Shown piece after piece: positions 47,598-57,377 of a stretch of DNA of 64,000 nt; position 1 is the stretch's first letter; every line of letters starts with the position of its first letter. This DNA is from UKL13-3 sp943369665. GTDB taxonomy: Bacteria; Bacteroidota; Bacteroidia; UKL13-3. The notes under the pieces were generated by a model that ran no database searches, was not told the origin of the DNA, and worked only from the letters and a program-made list of their open reading frames with translations. Where the stretch lies: NCBI GenBank assembly GCA_943369665.1, contig CALRNX020000004.1, positions 156,011 to 220,010 of the forward strand. Direction: 5' to 3'. Made by a program: the position numbers and the translations under genes.

Positions 47598-48875
47598 TTA
47601 ATCCTCCGTACTTAAAGGGTTCAGATCTTTGAGGCTTACATTTACCTTTAGCTCTCCTGTTAACAGGTATTGCAACATTGGACCAGCCATAATACTTGTT
47701 ACAACAGCCATGATAACGATTGCCACAAACAATTGAGGAGAAATAACTCCGGCCTGTAAAGCCAATATTGCCAGTACAATTTCCATAGCGCCCCGTGCAT
47801 TCATACCAAAACCGACAGCCACAGCTTCCCTCCATTTGAGTCCTCCCCATAATGCACCCAATCCTGCTCCCAATAATTTGGAAACAATAGCCAATGCTAA
47901 TACAATAAGGGTAATACTCAGATCGAAATTGGCGACAAAATTTATTTTAAAGCCTATGCTCACAAAAAATATCGGTGCAAAAATATTGGTGATAAACAGG
48001 TTGATGATATCCCGTGTTTTCTCTGTAAGGTGTACCGAATCGCCAAAGGCTATACCAACAATAAAAGCTCCGAAAATAGCGTGAATACCGATCCTTTCGG
48101 TGAAAGCTGCCGCCAAAAATGCAAAGCCTAATGAGATGGAAAGAATCCCTCCCGGCCATGAAATTTTTCGTTTGGCCCAAGGCAAAAATTTGTTGATCCC
48201 AACCCTTCCTAATGTAAGCATGGTAAGTGCAAACAGAATGGTAAATCCTACTGTATACAAAACACCCCAGCTATCCACTCCTTTATTCATTAAACCCAAT
48301 ACCACCGAAAACAAGATCCACCCAACCAGGTCATCCAACATAGCTGCTGCTATGATGATCATCCCGATCTTGGTTTTAAACAAATTCAGATCCATTAATG
48401 TTCGCGCAATAACCGGTAATGCCGAAATAGCCATTGCTGTTCCCATAAACAAACTAAACACCAATACATTATCAGAATTGTTTTCACCAAACAAATAGGT
48501 GAACTCGCGCCCTGCATAAAATCCTAAGACCAATGGAATGATCAATCCTACAAAACTTGCTTTCAGAGCCGTTTTACCTTGTTGCCTGATGATGGAAAGT
48601 TCCACCTCCATACCGGCAGCAAATAATAACATAACTACCGACATGGTGGTGATACCCTGTAATACCAAACCAATGGTGCCTTTTGTGGTAAAAATGTGTT
48701 CGTTTAAATAGGGTGCATATTGCCCAAGTACGGTTGGCCCTAATAAGATACCAGCGATCAATTCGCCCACAACCAAAGGCATTCTTAACTTCCTGAAAAA
48801 CTCTCCAAAAAAACGCCCGGTAAGCAACATCGTGCCTAAGCAAACAAATAGGTAAATGAGTTCCTCGTGTTTCAT
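47598..48875 (-). CDS. Kef/CPA2-type cation:proton antiporter
   Basis: A 425-residue inner-membrane protein with about 12-13 hydrophobic segments. Typical CPA2 motifs are LRMPLVVGELIAGILLGPTVLGQYAP near residue 32, ALPVIARTLMDLNLFKTKIGMIIIAAAMLDDLVGWILF (the tandem-Asp ion-binding site) and GFGMNARGAMEIVLAILALQAGVI. It has no C-terminal TrkA-N domain, so it is the short form. Na+/H+ or K+/H+ exchange is inferred. It lies 63 bases after the universal stress protein gene; in this order it looks like part of a stress-response unit. Confidence 0.9.
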   Translation of the reverse strand: MKHEELIYLFVCLGTMLLTGRFFGEFFRKLRMPLVVGELIAGILLGPTVLGQYAPYLNEHIFTTKGTIGLVLQGITTMSVVMLLFAAGMEVELSIIRQQGKTALKASFVGLIIPLVLGFYAGREFTYLFGENNSDNVLVFSLFMGTAMAISALPVIARTLMDLNLFKTKIGMIIIAAAMLDDLVGWILFSVVLGLMNKGVDSWGVLYTVGFTILFALTMLTLGRVGINKFLPWAKRKISWPGGILSISLGFAFLAAAFTERIGIHAIFGAFIVGIAFGDSVHLTEKTRDIINLFITNIFAPIFFVSIGFKINFVANFDLSITLIVLALAIVSKLLGAGLGALWGGLKWREAVAVGFGMNARGAMEIVLAILALQAGVISPQLFVAIVIMAVVTSIMAGPMLQYLLTGELKVNVSLKDLNPLSTED

Positions 48876-48938
48876 TTATTGTTTTGGGTTAACATGTTCT
48901 TTTTTCTTATCGTTCGGATCCTGCAAATTTTTATTCGC

Positions 48939-49823
48939 CTACCTTTCTTCATCATCTATGCGCGAATGCACAATCAGCAGATCACATGGCAGATCCGCCA
49001 GAGCATATTCAATATCATGGGGGAAAACCCTGTCAATTAAGTTTAATTTCCGATCAGGTGAATTCAACACGAGTACATCGGCTTTTTGTTCGCGGGCATA
49101 CTGTGTGATCACATACCCTGGTTTTCCATCCAAACGCTCCACATTCACTTTAAGGTTTCCACAACCGGCACTTGCTAAAATTTCATCTAACCGCGCATCT
49201 TCTTCCTGGATAATTTTTTCTTTTTGTTCTTCAGCCTCATTGTCACTCAACTCATCACTGCGAATCAGAGCCATCTTGCTCACATCACTTTCCTGCACAA
49301 TCGTAACATCACTTGCTCTTGTTTGTTTGGCCAGGTAAACTGCAGTTTCTACTGTATTCACCGTCTTAGGATGATCACTTCCTTCAACAACAATTTTTTG
49401 AACCGGCTTTGATAAAATATTAGGTTCCCGCAACATTAATACAGAACATTTTGCTTTTCGCGAAAGCCTGCGCGCCACAGAGCCCAAAAAATATTTAACC
49501 AAACTTTCTTTTTCCAACGCTCCCGCAACAAGCAGATCCACCTCATGCATTTTGCATTTGTCAAGAATAATATCAACGGGATCTCCTTCTTCCCATAGAA
49601 GTTTATGGTTTGATCCATCCAACTCAAAACGGTGTAACAAATGCTTTAAATATTGTTCTTGTTGCAGATTTTTTTCACCCACATGAATAAAGATCATGTC
49701 GGCTTCAAAAATGGCTTGCAATCGTTTACTCTCAGCCAAAATAGCCTCAATACGAGGCGAAAAAGCAACAGCCACCGCTATTTTTTTAAATGGATACGGG
49801 GCTTTCTTTTCTATAGTACTCAT
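48939..49823 (-). CDS. tandem universal stress protein (two UspA domains)
   Basis: A 294-residue cytoplasmic protein with two UspA folds. The first is residues about 12-135 (KKIAVAVAFSPRIEAILAESK, VDLLVAGALEKESLVKYFLGSVARRLSRKAKCSVLMLREP). The second is residues about 145-290 (QKIVVEGSDHPKTVNTVETAVYLAKQ, ADVLVLNSPDRKLNL to PCDLLIVHS). The first domain keeps a G-rich ATP-binding-like segment; the second has a degenerate one. Next to an antiporter, a role sensing or tuning the transporter is possible. It diverges from the dehydrogenase E1 gene with a 49-base gap. Confidence 0.87.
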   Translation of the reverse strand: MSTIEKKAPYPFKKIAVAVAFSPRIEAILAESKRLQAIFEADMIFIHVGEKNLQQEQYLKHLLHRFELDGSNHKLLWEEGDPVDIILDKCKMHEVDLLVAGALEKESLVKYFLGSVARRLSRKAKCSVLMLREPNILSKPVQKIVVEGSDHPKTVNTVETAVYLAKQTRASDVTIVQESDVSKMALIRSDELSDNEAEEQKEKIIQEEDARLDEILASAGCGNLKVNVERLDGKPGYVITQYAREQKADVLVLNSPDRKLNLIDRVFPHDIEYALADLPCDLLIVHSRIDDEER

Positions 49824-49872
49824 AGTTACGAAAGTAGGGGTTTAGGAGATTACTCACACAAGAATTTACATT

Positions 49873-51969
49873 ATGGAATTGTTACCCTATTTCCGTAAAC
49901 TTGCCCTCTTCAAAATCATGGTAAAAAAAGATATTCTTCTGGAAGCTTATATGCTAATATGTGAGGCCCGCGCAATGGCCGAAATATATGATGCAAACAG
50001 ACCTATTTGTAAATACGTGCACTCAACCTCACGCGGACATGAAGCCATTCAGCTTGCAGTAGGTATGCAATTAAAGCCTTACGACTATTGCTCACCTTAC
50101 TACCGCGATGAATCAATGCTTCTCGGCATGGGAATTAGCCCTTACGAGTTAATGTTGCAATTATTGGGTAAAGGTGAAGATCCTTTCTCAGGAGGAAGAA
50201 CCTACTATGCACATCCGAGCCTGAAACGTGATGGATTTCCAAAGATCCCACATCAAAGTAGTGCTACGGGCATGCAAGCCATTCCTACTACCGGGATGGC
50301 TCACGGAATTGCTTATAAAGAGAGTCAAGGGCTTCACACAAAAGGGGAATCTCCGGTTGTAGTGTGTTCCTTTGGAGATGGTTCCATTACTGAAGGTGAA
50401 GTTGCCGAAGCCTTTCAAATGGCTGTTTTAAAAGAACTTCCAATTATTTATCTGGTTCAGGACAACGATTGGGGGATTAGTGCCAGTGGCGATGAAATGC
50501 GGGCTATGGATGCATATGAATATGCTGCAGGGTTTAAAGGGCTAAAACGGATGCGCCTCAATGGAAGTGATTTTGTTGAAAGTTATGAAGGTTTTGCCGA
50601 AGCAATTGAGTATGTGCGCAACAACCGTAAACCTATTTTGGTGCATGCAAAAGTTCCTTTGCTTGGACACCATACTTCAGGTGTTCGCAAGGAATGGTAT
50701 AGAACCGATGAAGATCTGAGCCAACATGGCAAAGATGATCCACAACCCAAATTGAGAAAATTACTCGAACAAATTGGTGTTGCCGAATCTGAACTTCAGG
50801 AAATAGAAAAAGACGCGATATACAAAGTAGAGCAACAGTTTAAGCAGGCTGTGGATTCGCCCGATCCGGATATTGCTACCGTTGAAGACCATATTTTTGC
50901 CCCAAGTGGCGCAACCGAAGAGGTTGGGAATCGCACACCCGAAGGCAAAGAACCAAGTGTGATGGTTGATGCTGCCTTGCATGCTGTTGATGAATTAATG
51001 GCCAAACATCCGGAATGTATGTTTTACGGACAAGACGTTGGAGCTCGTTTAGGCGGAGTATTTCGTGAAGCAGCAACCTTAGCAAGCAAATATGGAAACG
51101 ACAGGGTATTTAATACACCCATTCAGGAAGCATATATTGTTGGTAGCACTGTTGGAATGAGTGCAGTTGGTGTAAAGCCCATTGTGGAAATACAGTTTGC
51201 CGATTATGTGTGGACCGGGGTGAACCAATTGGTATGTGAGATCACCAAATCATCTTATTTGACCATGGGTAAGTATCCGGTAAGCGCCATTATCAGGATT
51301 CCGATCGGAGCATACGGAGGAGGTGGGCCATACCATAGTGGAAGTATTGAATCAACATTGCTTACCCTGAAAGGAATTAAAATTGCTTATCCAAGCAATG
51401 CGGCCGATATGAAAGGATTAATGAAGGCTGCTTACTATGACGGCAATCCTGTAATTATGCTTGAACACAAAGGTTTGTACTGGAGTAAAAATCCCGGAAC
51501 AGACGCTGCTCGTTGTGTTGAACCCGATGAAGATTATATCTTACCCTTTGGTAAAGCCAATACCGTTTTAGCCGCAAGTGATGAAGCGATGGAAAATGGA
51601 GAAAGTTGTTGCATTATCACCTGGGGAATGGGTGTATATTGGAGTACAGCCGCTGCCAAACAATTTGCAGGAAAAGTAGAGGTTGTAGACTTACGTAGTT
51701 TGCAACCCTTGGATGAAGATGCAATTATGGCTGCCGTAAAACGTCACGGGAAATGTTTGGTGGTGACTGAAGAGACCATTCTCAATTCGTTTGCTGAAAG
51801 CTTAGCAGGCCGCATTGCACAAACATGCTTCAAATACTTGGATGCTCCCGTGCACACGATCGGTTCAAAGAATATTCCAGCTGTGCCATTAAATATGGCT
51901 TTAGAAGCTGAGATGTTACCGAATGCAAATAAGGTAGCAGCAAAAATTGCTGAGCTTCTTAATTACTAG
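49873..51969 (+). CDS. fused 2-oxoacid dehydrogenase E1 alpha/beta
   Basis: A 698-residue single-chain E1, with the alpha subunit (residues about 15-350) joined to the beta subunit (about 365-698). The alpha part has RGHEAIQLAVGMQLKPYDYCSPYYRDESMLLGMG and the thiamine-diphosphate motif GDGSITEGEVAEAFQMAV...NDW. The beta part has FYGQDVGARLGGVFREA, RVFNTPIQEAYIVGSTVGMSAVG and the C-terminal transketolase domain VVTEETILNSFAESLAGRI. The branched-chain oxoacid (2-oxoisovalerate) type is most likely; pyruvate cannot be excluded. An alternative start is M16 at 49918. No E2 or E3 gene is adjacent, so the complex is encoded elsewhere. Confidence 0.92.
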   Translation: MELLPYFRKLALFKIMVKKDILLEAYMLICEARAMAEIYDANRPICKYVHSTSRGHEAIQLAVGMQLKPYDYCSPYYRDESMLLGMGISPYELMLQLLGKGEDPFSGGRTYYAHPSLKRDGFPKIPHQSSATGMQAIPTTGMAHGIAYKESQGLHTKGESPVVVCSFGDGSITEGEVAEAFQMAVLKELPIIYLVQDNDWGISASGDEMRAMDAYEYAAGFKGLKRMRLNGSDFVESYEGFAEAIEYVRNNRKPILVHAKVPLLGHHTSGVRKEWYRTDEDLSQHGKDDPQPKLRKLLEQIGVAESELQEIEKDAIYKVEQQFKQAVDSPDPDIATVEDHIFAPSGATEEVGNRTPEGKEPSVMVDAALHAVDELMAKHPECMFYGQDVGARLGGVFREAATLASKYGNDRVFNTPIQEAYIVGSTVGMSAVGVKPIVEIQFADYVWTGVNQLVCEITKSSYLTMGKYPVSAIIRIPIGAYGGGGPYHSGSIESTLLTLKGIKIAYPSNAADMKGLMKAAYYDGNPVIMLEHKGLYWSKNPGTDAARCVEPDEDYILPFGKANTVLAASDEAMENGESCCIITWGMGVYWSTAAAKQFAGKVEVVDLRSLQPLDEDAIMAAVKRHGKCLVVTEETILNSFAESLAGRIAQTCFKYLDAPVHTIGSKNIPAVPLNMALEAEMLPNANKVAAKIAELLNY

Positions 51970-51998
51970 ATTCATTATTTTTTGCCGTACATTTTAAT

Positions 51999-52025
51999 AA
52001 ATGTAGTCTGCGGCTCTACATTTTT
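51999..52025 (+). terminator. intrinsic terminator after E1 gene
   Basis: AAATGTAG pairs with CTACATTT (loop TCTGCGGCT) and the 3' arm runs on into a T-run, 30 bases past the E1 stop. Confidence 0.7.
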
Positions 52026-52038
52026 CGTAAAGCATAAA

Positions 52039-52075
52039 AAAATCCCCGACTCAATACTATCGAGCCGGGGATTTT
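52039..52075. terminator. bidirectional terminator between E1 and ompH
   Basis: AAAATCCCCG (52039-52048) pairs with CGGGGATTTT (52066-52075), extended by CTC/GAG across a mismatch. It serves the reverse-strand envelope operon, ending 22 bases past the last ompH stop, and backs up the E1 terminator. Confidence 0.85.
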
Positions 52076-52096
52076 CTTTTAGGTTAATGTATTGAA

Positions 52097-52612
52097 TTAC
52101 AAAATCCCCAATTTCTTTTTTACTGCACCCATAATATTGTCGCCTTCGGGTTTGTACAATAACGGTGTTCCAGGGCTGCTGTCAAGAACATAAGTGTATC
52201 CGCTTTCTTTAGCAACTGTACCAATAGTGGCTTTTGCTTTTTCAATAATCGGTTTCAACAATTCAGTTTCTTTCTTACGCATGTTTTCTTGAGCACTTTC
52301 CTGAAACTCTTGCATACGAGATTGCATATCACGCAATTCTTTTTGTTTCAAATCTTTAATGGCATCTGCCATTTTAGGTTCGTTCTTTTGGTAGTCGGCA
52401 TATTTTTTTTCCAACTCATCATTCATTGTTTTCAATTGGTCTTGCAATGTTTTGCCAAAAGCTTCCATATCTGCATTTGCCTTTTTGTATTCAGGCATCA
52501 ATTGCATTAATTCCTGAAAATCAACATAAGCAATCTTTTGTGCCTTTGCCGAACCTAATCCCATGCACAAAATAAGTGCTGCTCCTAAAATGATTTTTAC
52601 TGTGTGTTTCAT
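52097..52612 (-). CDS. OmpH/Skp-family periplasmic chaperone (second copy)
   Basis: A 171-residue periplasmic coiled-coil chaperone for outer-membrane proteins. The signal peptide ends GSAKAQ (about residue 25); the mature start KIAYVDFQELMQLMPEYKKANADMEAF is the family N-terminus. A long charged coiled coil covers residues about 50-130, and GYTYVLDSSPGTPLLYKPEGDNI is the C-terminal body strand. It is the last gene of the bamA operon, 48 bases after its paralogue. Skp trimers hold unfolded barrels for BamA. Confidence 0.9.
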   Translation of the reverse strand: MKHTVKIILGAALILCMGLGSAKAQKIAYVDFQELMQLMPEYKKANADMEAFGKTLQDQLKTMNDELEKKYADYQKNEPKMADAIKDLKQKELRDMQSRMQEFQESAQENMRKKETELLKPIIEKAKATIGTVAKESGYTYVLDSSPGTPLLYKPEGDNIMGAVKKKLGIL

Positions 52613-52660
52613 CCTTATTGTTATTGTTATAATTGTGTTTTACCTAAAATAGTGCCAGTT

Positions 52661-53230
52661 TTACTTGCCACTATCTTTTGGTGCTTGTTTTTTATCTTTG
52701 TTCCCTTTTTCAGGTTTATTTACCGCCACTCCCAGTTCGCTCAATACCTCATCACTCTTATCGTATTTGGCATTGGAATAAAGCATAATAAGCTCCCCTG
52801 ATTTGGCAAATATAAAGTCTAAAGCGTTTTGTTTCGCAATTTTTTGTACGGCATCAAAAACTTTGTCTTGAATAGGCTTGATCAACTCCTGGCGTTTTTT
52901 AAACAAGTCGCCCTCGTAACCAAACTTTAGGTTGCGGTAATCCTTTAGCTCCTTTTCTTTATCCTTAATTTCCTGCTCGCGTTTTTTGCGCAAATCCTCC
53001 GTAAGCAATACCTGTTCTGCCTGAAAATCCTTGTAAAGCTTGTCGATAACAGCCTGCTTTTTCTCCAATTCCTTTTGCCAATCTTCCGAGAGCTGGTCTA
53101 ACTGTTTCTGAGCACTTCGGTAATCGGGCATTAAGTCCAATATGTACTCTGTATCAACATACGCAAATCGCTGAGCTGATGCCGCATAACAAACGGCTAA
53201 TAAAAATAATACAACAATGTTCTTTTTCAT
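52661..53230 (-). CDS. OmpH/Skp-family periplasmic chaperone (first copy)
   Basis: A 189-residue paralogue of the next gene. The signal peptide ends AASAQ (residue 19), followed by RFAYVDTEYILDLMPDYRSAQKQL, a strongly charged coiled coil (LEKKQAVIDKLYKDFQAEQ, KKREQEIKDKEKELKDYRN) and ALDFIFAKSGELIMLYSNAKYD. An extra Lys-rich tail (KPEKGNKDKKQAPKDSGK) is absent from the paralogue. It starts 21 bases after the bamA stop. Confidence 0.9.
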   Translation of the reverse strand: MKKNIVVLFLLAVCYAASAQRFAYVDTEYILDLMPDYRSAQKQLDQLSEDWQKELEKKQAVIDKLYKDFQAEQVLLTEDLRKKREQEIKDKEKELKDYRNLKFGYEGDLFKKRQELIKPIQDKVFDAVQKIAKQNALDFIFAKSGELIMLYSNAKYDKSDEVLSELGVAVNKPEKGNKDKKQAPKDSGK

Positions 53231-53251
53231 ACTGTATCTGAAAATTTGGGG

Positions 53252-55792
53252 TTAAAACTGTTGGCCTAACAAAAAGTGAAAATTGCCCTTATTGGCGGTT
53301 GCCCTAAATGGAACCGGATCAAATCCGTATCCATAATCCAAACCGATCATACCAAACATTGGCAAGAATATGCGCACACCTCCGCCCACTGAACGGTAAA
53401 TATCAAATGGATTGTAATTTTCGTATTGCGACCAAGCTTTTCCTCCTTCAAAGAAAATGAGGGGAAATACTGTAGCCTGCGGGTTAGTTGAGATCGGATA
53501 ACGCAACTCCATTGTAAACCTGTTATAAAGAATTCCTCCCTGATTGGTTAAACTACCGTTGCTTACCACGGTAGGTGTAATTGAATTATCCGCATACCCA
53601 CGCAATGCGATCAACTCGCGACCATCAAGGTTAAACCCGATTAAACCCGAACCTCCCATCCAAAAACGCTCAAAAGGAGTATATCCAAGCGCATCATTAT
53701 AACGGCCTATAAATCCAAAATTGGTACGTGTCATCAATACCAGCGGACGTTTACCACCCGCTAACCTGGTAAACCACGTTGCATCAAATTTCCACTTATA
53801 AAACTCTAACCAACGGTAACGTTCGCTTTCAGGTATTGTACTGTAATCTTTACCGTTCATTAATGAATATGGTGGCGAAAACTGACCTGACAATGAAATA
53901 TTAGACCCCATGGTTGGGTAAATTGGTGCATCAGTTGAGTTACGTCCTAAAATAATCCGTAAACTGATACTATTAGATCCTCCTTCAGGTAAAAATGGTA
54001 AATAACTCGCTCCTGAGATGCTGTTATCGTTGTAATAACGTTGCAATCCCACCTGGTATTGGATGGTAAAATAATCATCAGGCCATTTTAACCTTTTACC
54101 TATACCAACCGTTAATCCGGTTGTTAACAAAGCTGTTCTTCTAAAATCGGCCTTATTGTATCCATTGCTTTGTATCGAGTGGAAAACAGAAACACTCAAT
54201 GAGGTTGGTTTTTTACCACCCAACCAAGGCTCAGTAAATGAGGCACTATATGATTGGTAAGAAGTTCCATTTGCCTGAGCCCTCAACGAAACCCGTTGTC
54301 CATCTCCACTCGGAACAGGAGCCCATGCCTTCTTATCAAACATACGCCTTGTTGAAAAGTTATTAAGCGTTAAACCCAATGTTCCCACGATAGAACTTGC
54401 TCCCCAACCTGCCGACAATTCGATCTGATCATTTGGTTTTTCTTCAACTTTATATTCAATATCAACGGTACCACTTGCCTGATTTGGAACCGGATTTACA
54501 TTTAGTCCTTCCGGATTAAAATAACCCAGTTGTGACAGATCACGAAGAGAGCGGGTAACATCGGTACGGCTAAACAATTGACCCGGTTTTGTTTTTAACT
54601 CCCGCAAAATAACATGATCGCTGGTTTTGGTATTACCCACCACCGTTATCTTGTTAATGCGTGCTTGCTCTCCTTCATACATGCGTATTTCCAGGTCGAT
54701 TGAATCGTTTTCAACCAAAACCTCTACCGGATTGATATTAAAAAATAAATACCCGTCATCCATATACAAAGTACTGATATCCAATCCTGTTTGATTCATC
54801 CGGAGCCTTGTGTCCAAAAGCCCCTGATCATATACATCACCACTTTTTATTTTCAAAATGCTCATCAACTCATCTGATGTGTATTTAGTATTTCCAACAA
54901 ACTTGATGTCCCTGAAAAAGTATTTTTTCCCTTCTTCCAGTACAATCTTAATTTCTAAGGTATTTTCATCGTAGCGGTAAACCGAATCTTTCACAATTGC
55001 AATATCACGATACCCCAACGAGAGGTACTTTTCGATAATATGTTGCTTATCGTCTTCAAACTTGGCTTCCTCATATCTGGATTTCGCAAAAAGACGGTAC
55101 TTAGGTTTCGTATCCTTTAATAGTTTCCTTACTTTCTGATCGCTGAGTGCTGTATTGCCTTCAATGATGATATCATGTATCTTGATCTTGTTTCCACGAT
55201 CTACCTCTATTTTAAGCTTTGCTGTATTCCGTTTAGCATCATCAGGTATTTGTGTAATCGTGGCTTTAGCATCCAGATAGCCCTTCTCGGCATAAAACCG
55301 TTTAATTTCATTTTGTGTCGAGGTGATCAGGTTATCCGTAATAATTTGCCCCGCCTTCAGGCTGATCTCTTCCCTCAGGGTATTGGCCTTACTTTTACTT
55401 AATCCTTTAATGGCAAAAGAAGAAAGTCTGGGTTTTTCGCGTAAAAATATTTCGAGAGTAAGCTTATCATCTTCGATGTCCAAAATACGCATGCTCACGT
55501 CATCGAAGAGCTTTTGCTTGTATAAATTGGTAATCGACTTGGTAATTTCTTCTGATGGAATTCTTATTTTCTGACCAACGGTTAATCCTGAAAGCACCAG
55601 CAAAACACTCTTATCGTAAAAATTGGTTCCTGTGATCACGATATTGGATAACACATATGTGCGCGGATTATTATAATCAATAAACACATTCGGTGCTGCA
55701 GCAATTACCGGGGTATCAGTTACCATCTGCGACCACCCGTTCTTTGCAAAAGCAATGAGTAAAACAACGAATAAAATTTTGGTTTGCTTCAT
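53252..55792 (-). CDS. bamA: outer-membrane protein assembly factor BamA
   Basis: An 846-residue Omp85 protein that folds beta-barrels into the outer membrane. It has a signal peptide (about residues 1-21) and five POTRA domains (from VLSNIVITGTNFYDKSVLL through INKITVVGNTKTSDHVILRELKTKPG and the following repeat, to about residue 455). The 16-strand barrel includes the FERFWMGGSGLIGFNLDGRELIALRGY region (R-G-Y on loop 6) and ends FHFLLGQQF with a terminal Phe. It lies directly after uppS (stop and start adjacent) and before two ompH genes, a phylum-typical order. Confidence 0.95.
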   Translation of the reverse strand: MKQTKILFVVLLIAFAKNGWSQMVTDTPVIAAAPNVFIDYNNPRTYVLSNIVITGTNFYDKSVLLVLSGLTVGQKIRIPSEEITKSITNLYKQKLFDDVSMRILDIEDDKLTLEIFLREKPRLSSFAIKGLSKSKANTLREEISLKAGQIITDNLITSTQNEIKRFYAEKGYLDAKATITQIPDDAKRNTAKLKIEVDRGNKIKIHDIIIEGNTALSDQKVRKLLKDTKPKYRLFAKSRYEEAKFEDDKQHIIEKYLSLGYRDIAIVKDSVYRYDENTLEIKIVLEEGKKYFFRDIKFVGNTKYTSDELMSILKIKSGDVYDQGLLDTRLRMNQTGLDISTLYMDDGYLFFNINPVEVLVENDSIDLEIRMYEGEQARINKITVVGNTKTSDHVILRELKTKPGQLFSRTDVTRSLRDLSQLGYFNPEGLNVNPVPNQASGTVDIEYKVEEKPNDQIELSAGWGASSIVGTLGLTLNNFSTRRMFDKKAWAPVPSGDGQRVSLRAQANGTSYQSYSASFTEPWLGGKKPTSLSVSVFHSIQSNGYNKADFRRTALLTTGLTVGIGKRLKWPDDYFTIQYQVGLQRYYNDNSISGASYLPFLPEGGSNSISLRIILGRNSTDAPIYPTMGSNISLSGQFSPPYSLMNGKDYSTIPESERYRWLEFYKWKFDATWFTRLAGGKRPLVLMTRTNFGFIGRYNDALGYTPFERFWMGGSGLIGFNLDGRELIALRGYADNSITPTVVSNGSLTNQGGILYNRFTMELRYPISTNPQATVFPLIFFEGGKAWSQYENYNPFDIYRSVGGGVRIFLPMFGMIGLDYGYGFDPVPFRATANKGNFHFLLGQQF

Positions 55793-56539
55793 CTAGTTGG
55801 CTACTACTTGCTCACTGGTTTTTCCAAAACGCCTTTCACGTTGTTGGTAATCAAAAATTGCTTCGTACAAATCTTCTCTGTTAAAATCGGGCCATAATTT
55901 GGGTGAAAAATAAAACTCACTATAAGCTATTTCCCACAACAAAAAATTACTGATTCGTTGTTCTCCACTGGTGCGGATCAATAATTCGGGATGAGGTGTA
56001 TTGCGTGTAGACAGGTACGAATCGATTGTTTTATTTTCAATATCAGTTACTGCCAGTTTTCCATCCTTCACATCAGCAGCGATTTGTTTAATGGCATTCA
56101 CCAAATCCCATTTCGCACTGTAACTCAATGCCAACACCATTGTTAATCTTGTATTCCCTTTCGTTTCTTCCATTGCTTCTTTTAACTCCCGTTGGCACTT
56201 TTCAGGTAGATCAAGGATATCACCAATAGCTTCCAATCGAATATTATTTTTCATGAGTGTTTTGGTCTCTTTTCTGATGGTAGAAACCAATAACTCCATC
56301 AAGGCATTTACTTCCTCTTTGGGTCTGCTCCAGTTTTCAGTGGAAAAAGCGTATAATGTAAGATAGGGAACCCCTATTTCTGCACATGCTTCTGCCGATT
56401 CCTTAACGGCTTTTACACCATTTTGGTGTCCGAATATCCTAAATTTTCCTTTTCCCTTGGCCCAACGGCCATTTCCATCCATAATAATGGCTATATGCTT
56501 GGGCAAGGTTGAAAGATTAAGTTGATTTTTAAAACTCAT
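55793..56539 (-). CDS. uppS: undecaprenyl/isoprenyl diphosphate synthase (cis-type)
   Basis: A 248-residue cytoplasmic cis-prenyltransferase that makes the C55 lipid carrier for peptidoglycan and polysaccharides. The catalytic motif AIIMDGNGRWAKGKG places Asp at residue 21; other signatures are GHQNGVKAVKE, LTLYAFSTENWSRPKEEV and RTSGEQRISNFLLWEIAYSEFYF. Length is standard. It abuts bamA with no gap and follows the DUF6089 genes by 22 bases. Confidence 0.95.
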   Translation of the reverse strand: MSFKNQLNLSTLPKHIAIIMDGNGRWAKGKGKFRIFGHQNGVKAVKESAEACAEIGVPYLTLYAFSTENWSRPKEEVNALMELLVSTIRKETKTLMKNNIRLEAIGDILDLPEKCQRELKEAMEETKGNTRLTMVLALSYSAKWDLVNAIKQIAADVKDGKLAVTDIENKTIDSYLSTRNTPHPELLIRTSGEQRISNFLLWEIAYSEFYFSPKLWPDFNREDLYEAIFDYQQRERRFGKTSEQVVAN

Positions 56540-56561
56540 GTTCTACTGTAAGCCTGCGAAT

Positions 56562-57377
56562 TTAATAAAATCTCGCACACTTTTGCCTGTCAAATATGCG
56601 TACACTTAAGGTCACCCCTCCAATCACATACCAATCGTTAAAATCAGAATTTCCTCTCCTGTATCCGGCTTTATATTGAGGAACACCATTGTTTAATTCA
56701 GCCGACCGGTCAGTTAACGTAGCCGCCAAGGTTCCTTTTGTTGCTTGTTGATTGGCCACATCAACATATGTGGTGCTCACATCGTCAAGATGATCGGTAT
56801 ATGTTCTTCTAAATCCAAATGACGACTCAAGTGCCATATGTTTGCTCAATCTCCATTTAATACCCAAACCAAAAGGAATAGCAACCGCAGCCGTTCCATA
56901 TCGCGCCCCCTCTGTTTCAATTGGCCGTAAGTCTACCCAGTCATTCTGGATATATGCCTGCGGATTATACTTGAATACGCCCAACCCCAGAAAGATGTAA
57001 GATGTAAATGTTTTATCCAGTACCCCCAAACCATATTTGAAATAGTTAAACTCCACTATTCCGGAGAACTCTGTGATATTGGATCTGAAACTCAGGTTAC
57101 GCGGTTTATTAAAATCAAAATTCTTGTCTGATCCGGAAACCTGTGTGAAATTAATACCGCCTGTAAGGGCGAACGAGCTCGAAAGATTATACCGGCCAAA
57201 AAAGCCGATGGCAGGTTTGGTTTCGCTCACAACCATCGTGGGAGCCAAGTCACCAACATAGTTTGCGAATCCAACAGTAGCACCAACCTCTACCCGTTGA
57301 GCCAAAAGCTTTTGATTCACTACATAAATGGTGAATGCTGCTAAAACAAAAAAGATTTTTATTAAAATTTTGGACAT
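56562..57377 (-). CDS. DUF6089-like outer-membrane beta-barrel (copy 3)
   Basis: A 271-residue protein with a signal peptide (about residues 1-26, ending KLLAQ). The DUF6089-type N-terminus RVEVGATVGFANYVGDLAP is followed by RYNLSSSFALTGGINFTQVSG, FNYFKYGL and FIFLGLGVFKYNPQA. The C-terminus is WYVIGGVTLSVRIFDRQKCARFY. Eight or more amphipathic strands suggest a small barrel. It overlaps the upstream paralogue by 16 bases. A single copy of this family commonly sits beside uppS in Bacteroidota; here there are three. Function is unknown. Confidence 0.82.
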   Translation of the reverse strand: MSKILIKIFFVLAAFTIYVVNQKLLAQRVEVGATVGFANYVGDLAPTMVVSETKPAIGFFGRYNLSSSFALTGGINFTQVSGSDKNFDFNKPRNLSFRSNITEFSGIVEFNYFKYGLGVLDKTFTSYIFLGLGVFKYNPQAYIQNDWVDLRPIETEGARYGTAAVAIPFGLGIKWRLSKHMALESSFGFRRTYTDHLDDVSTTYVDVANQQATKGTLAATLTDRSAELNNGVPQYKAGYRRGNSDFNDWYVIGGVTLSVRIFDRQKCARFY

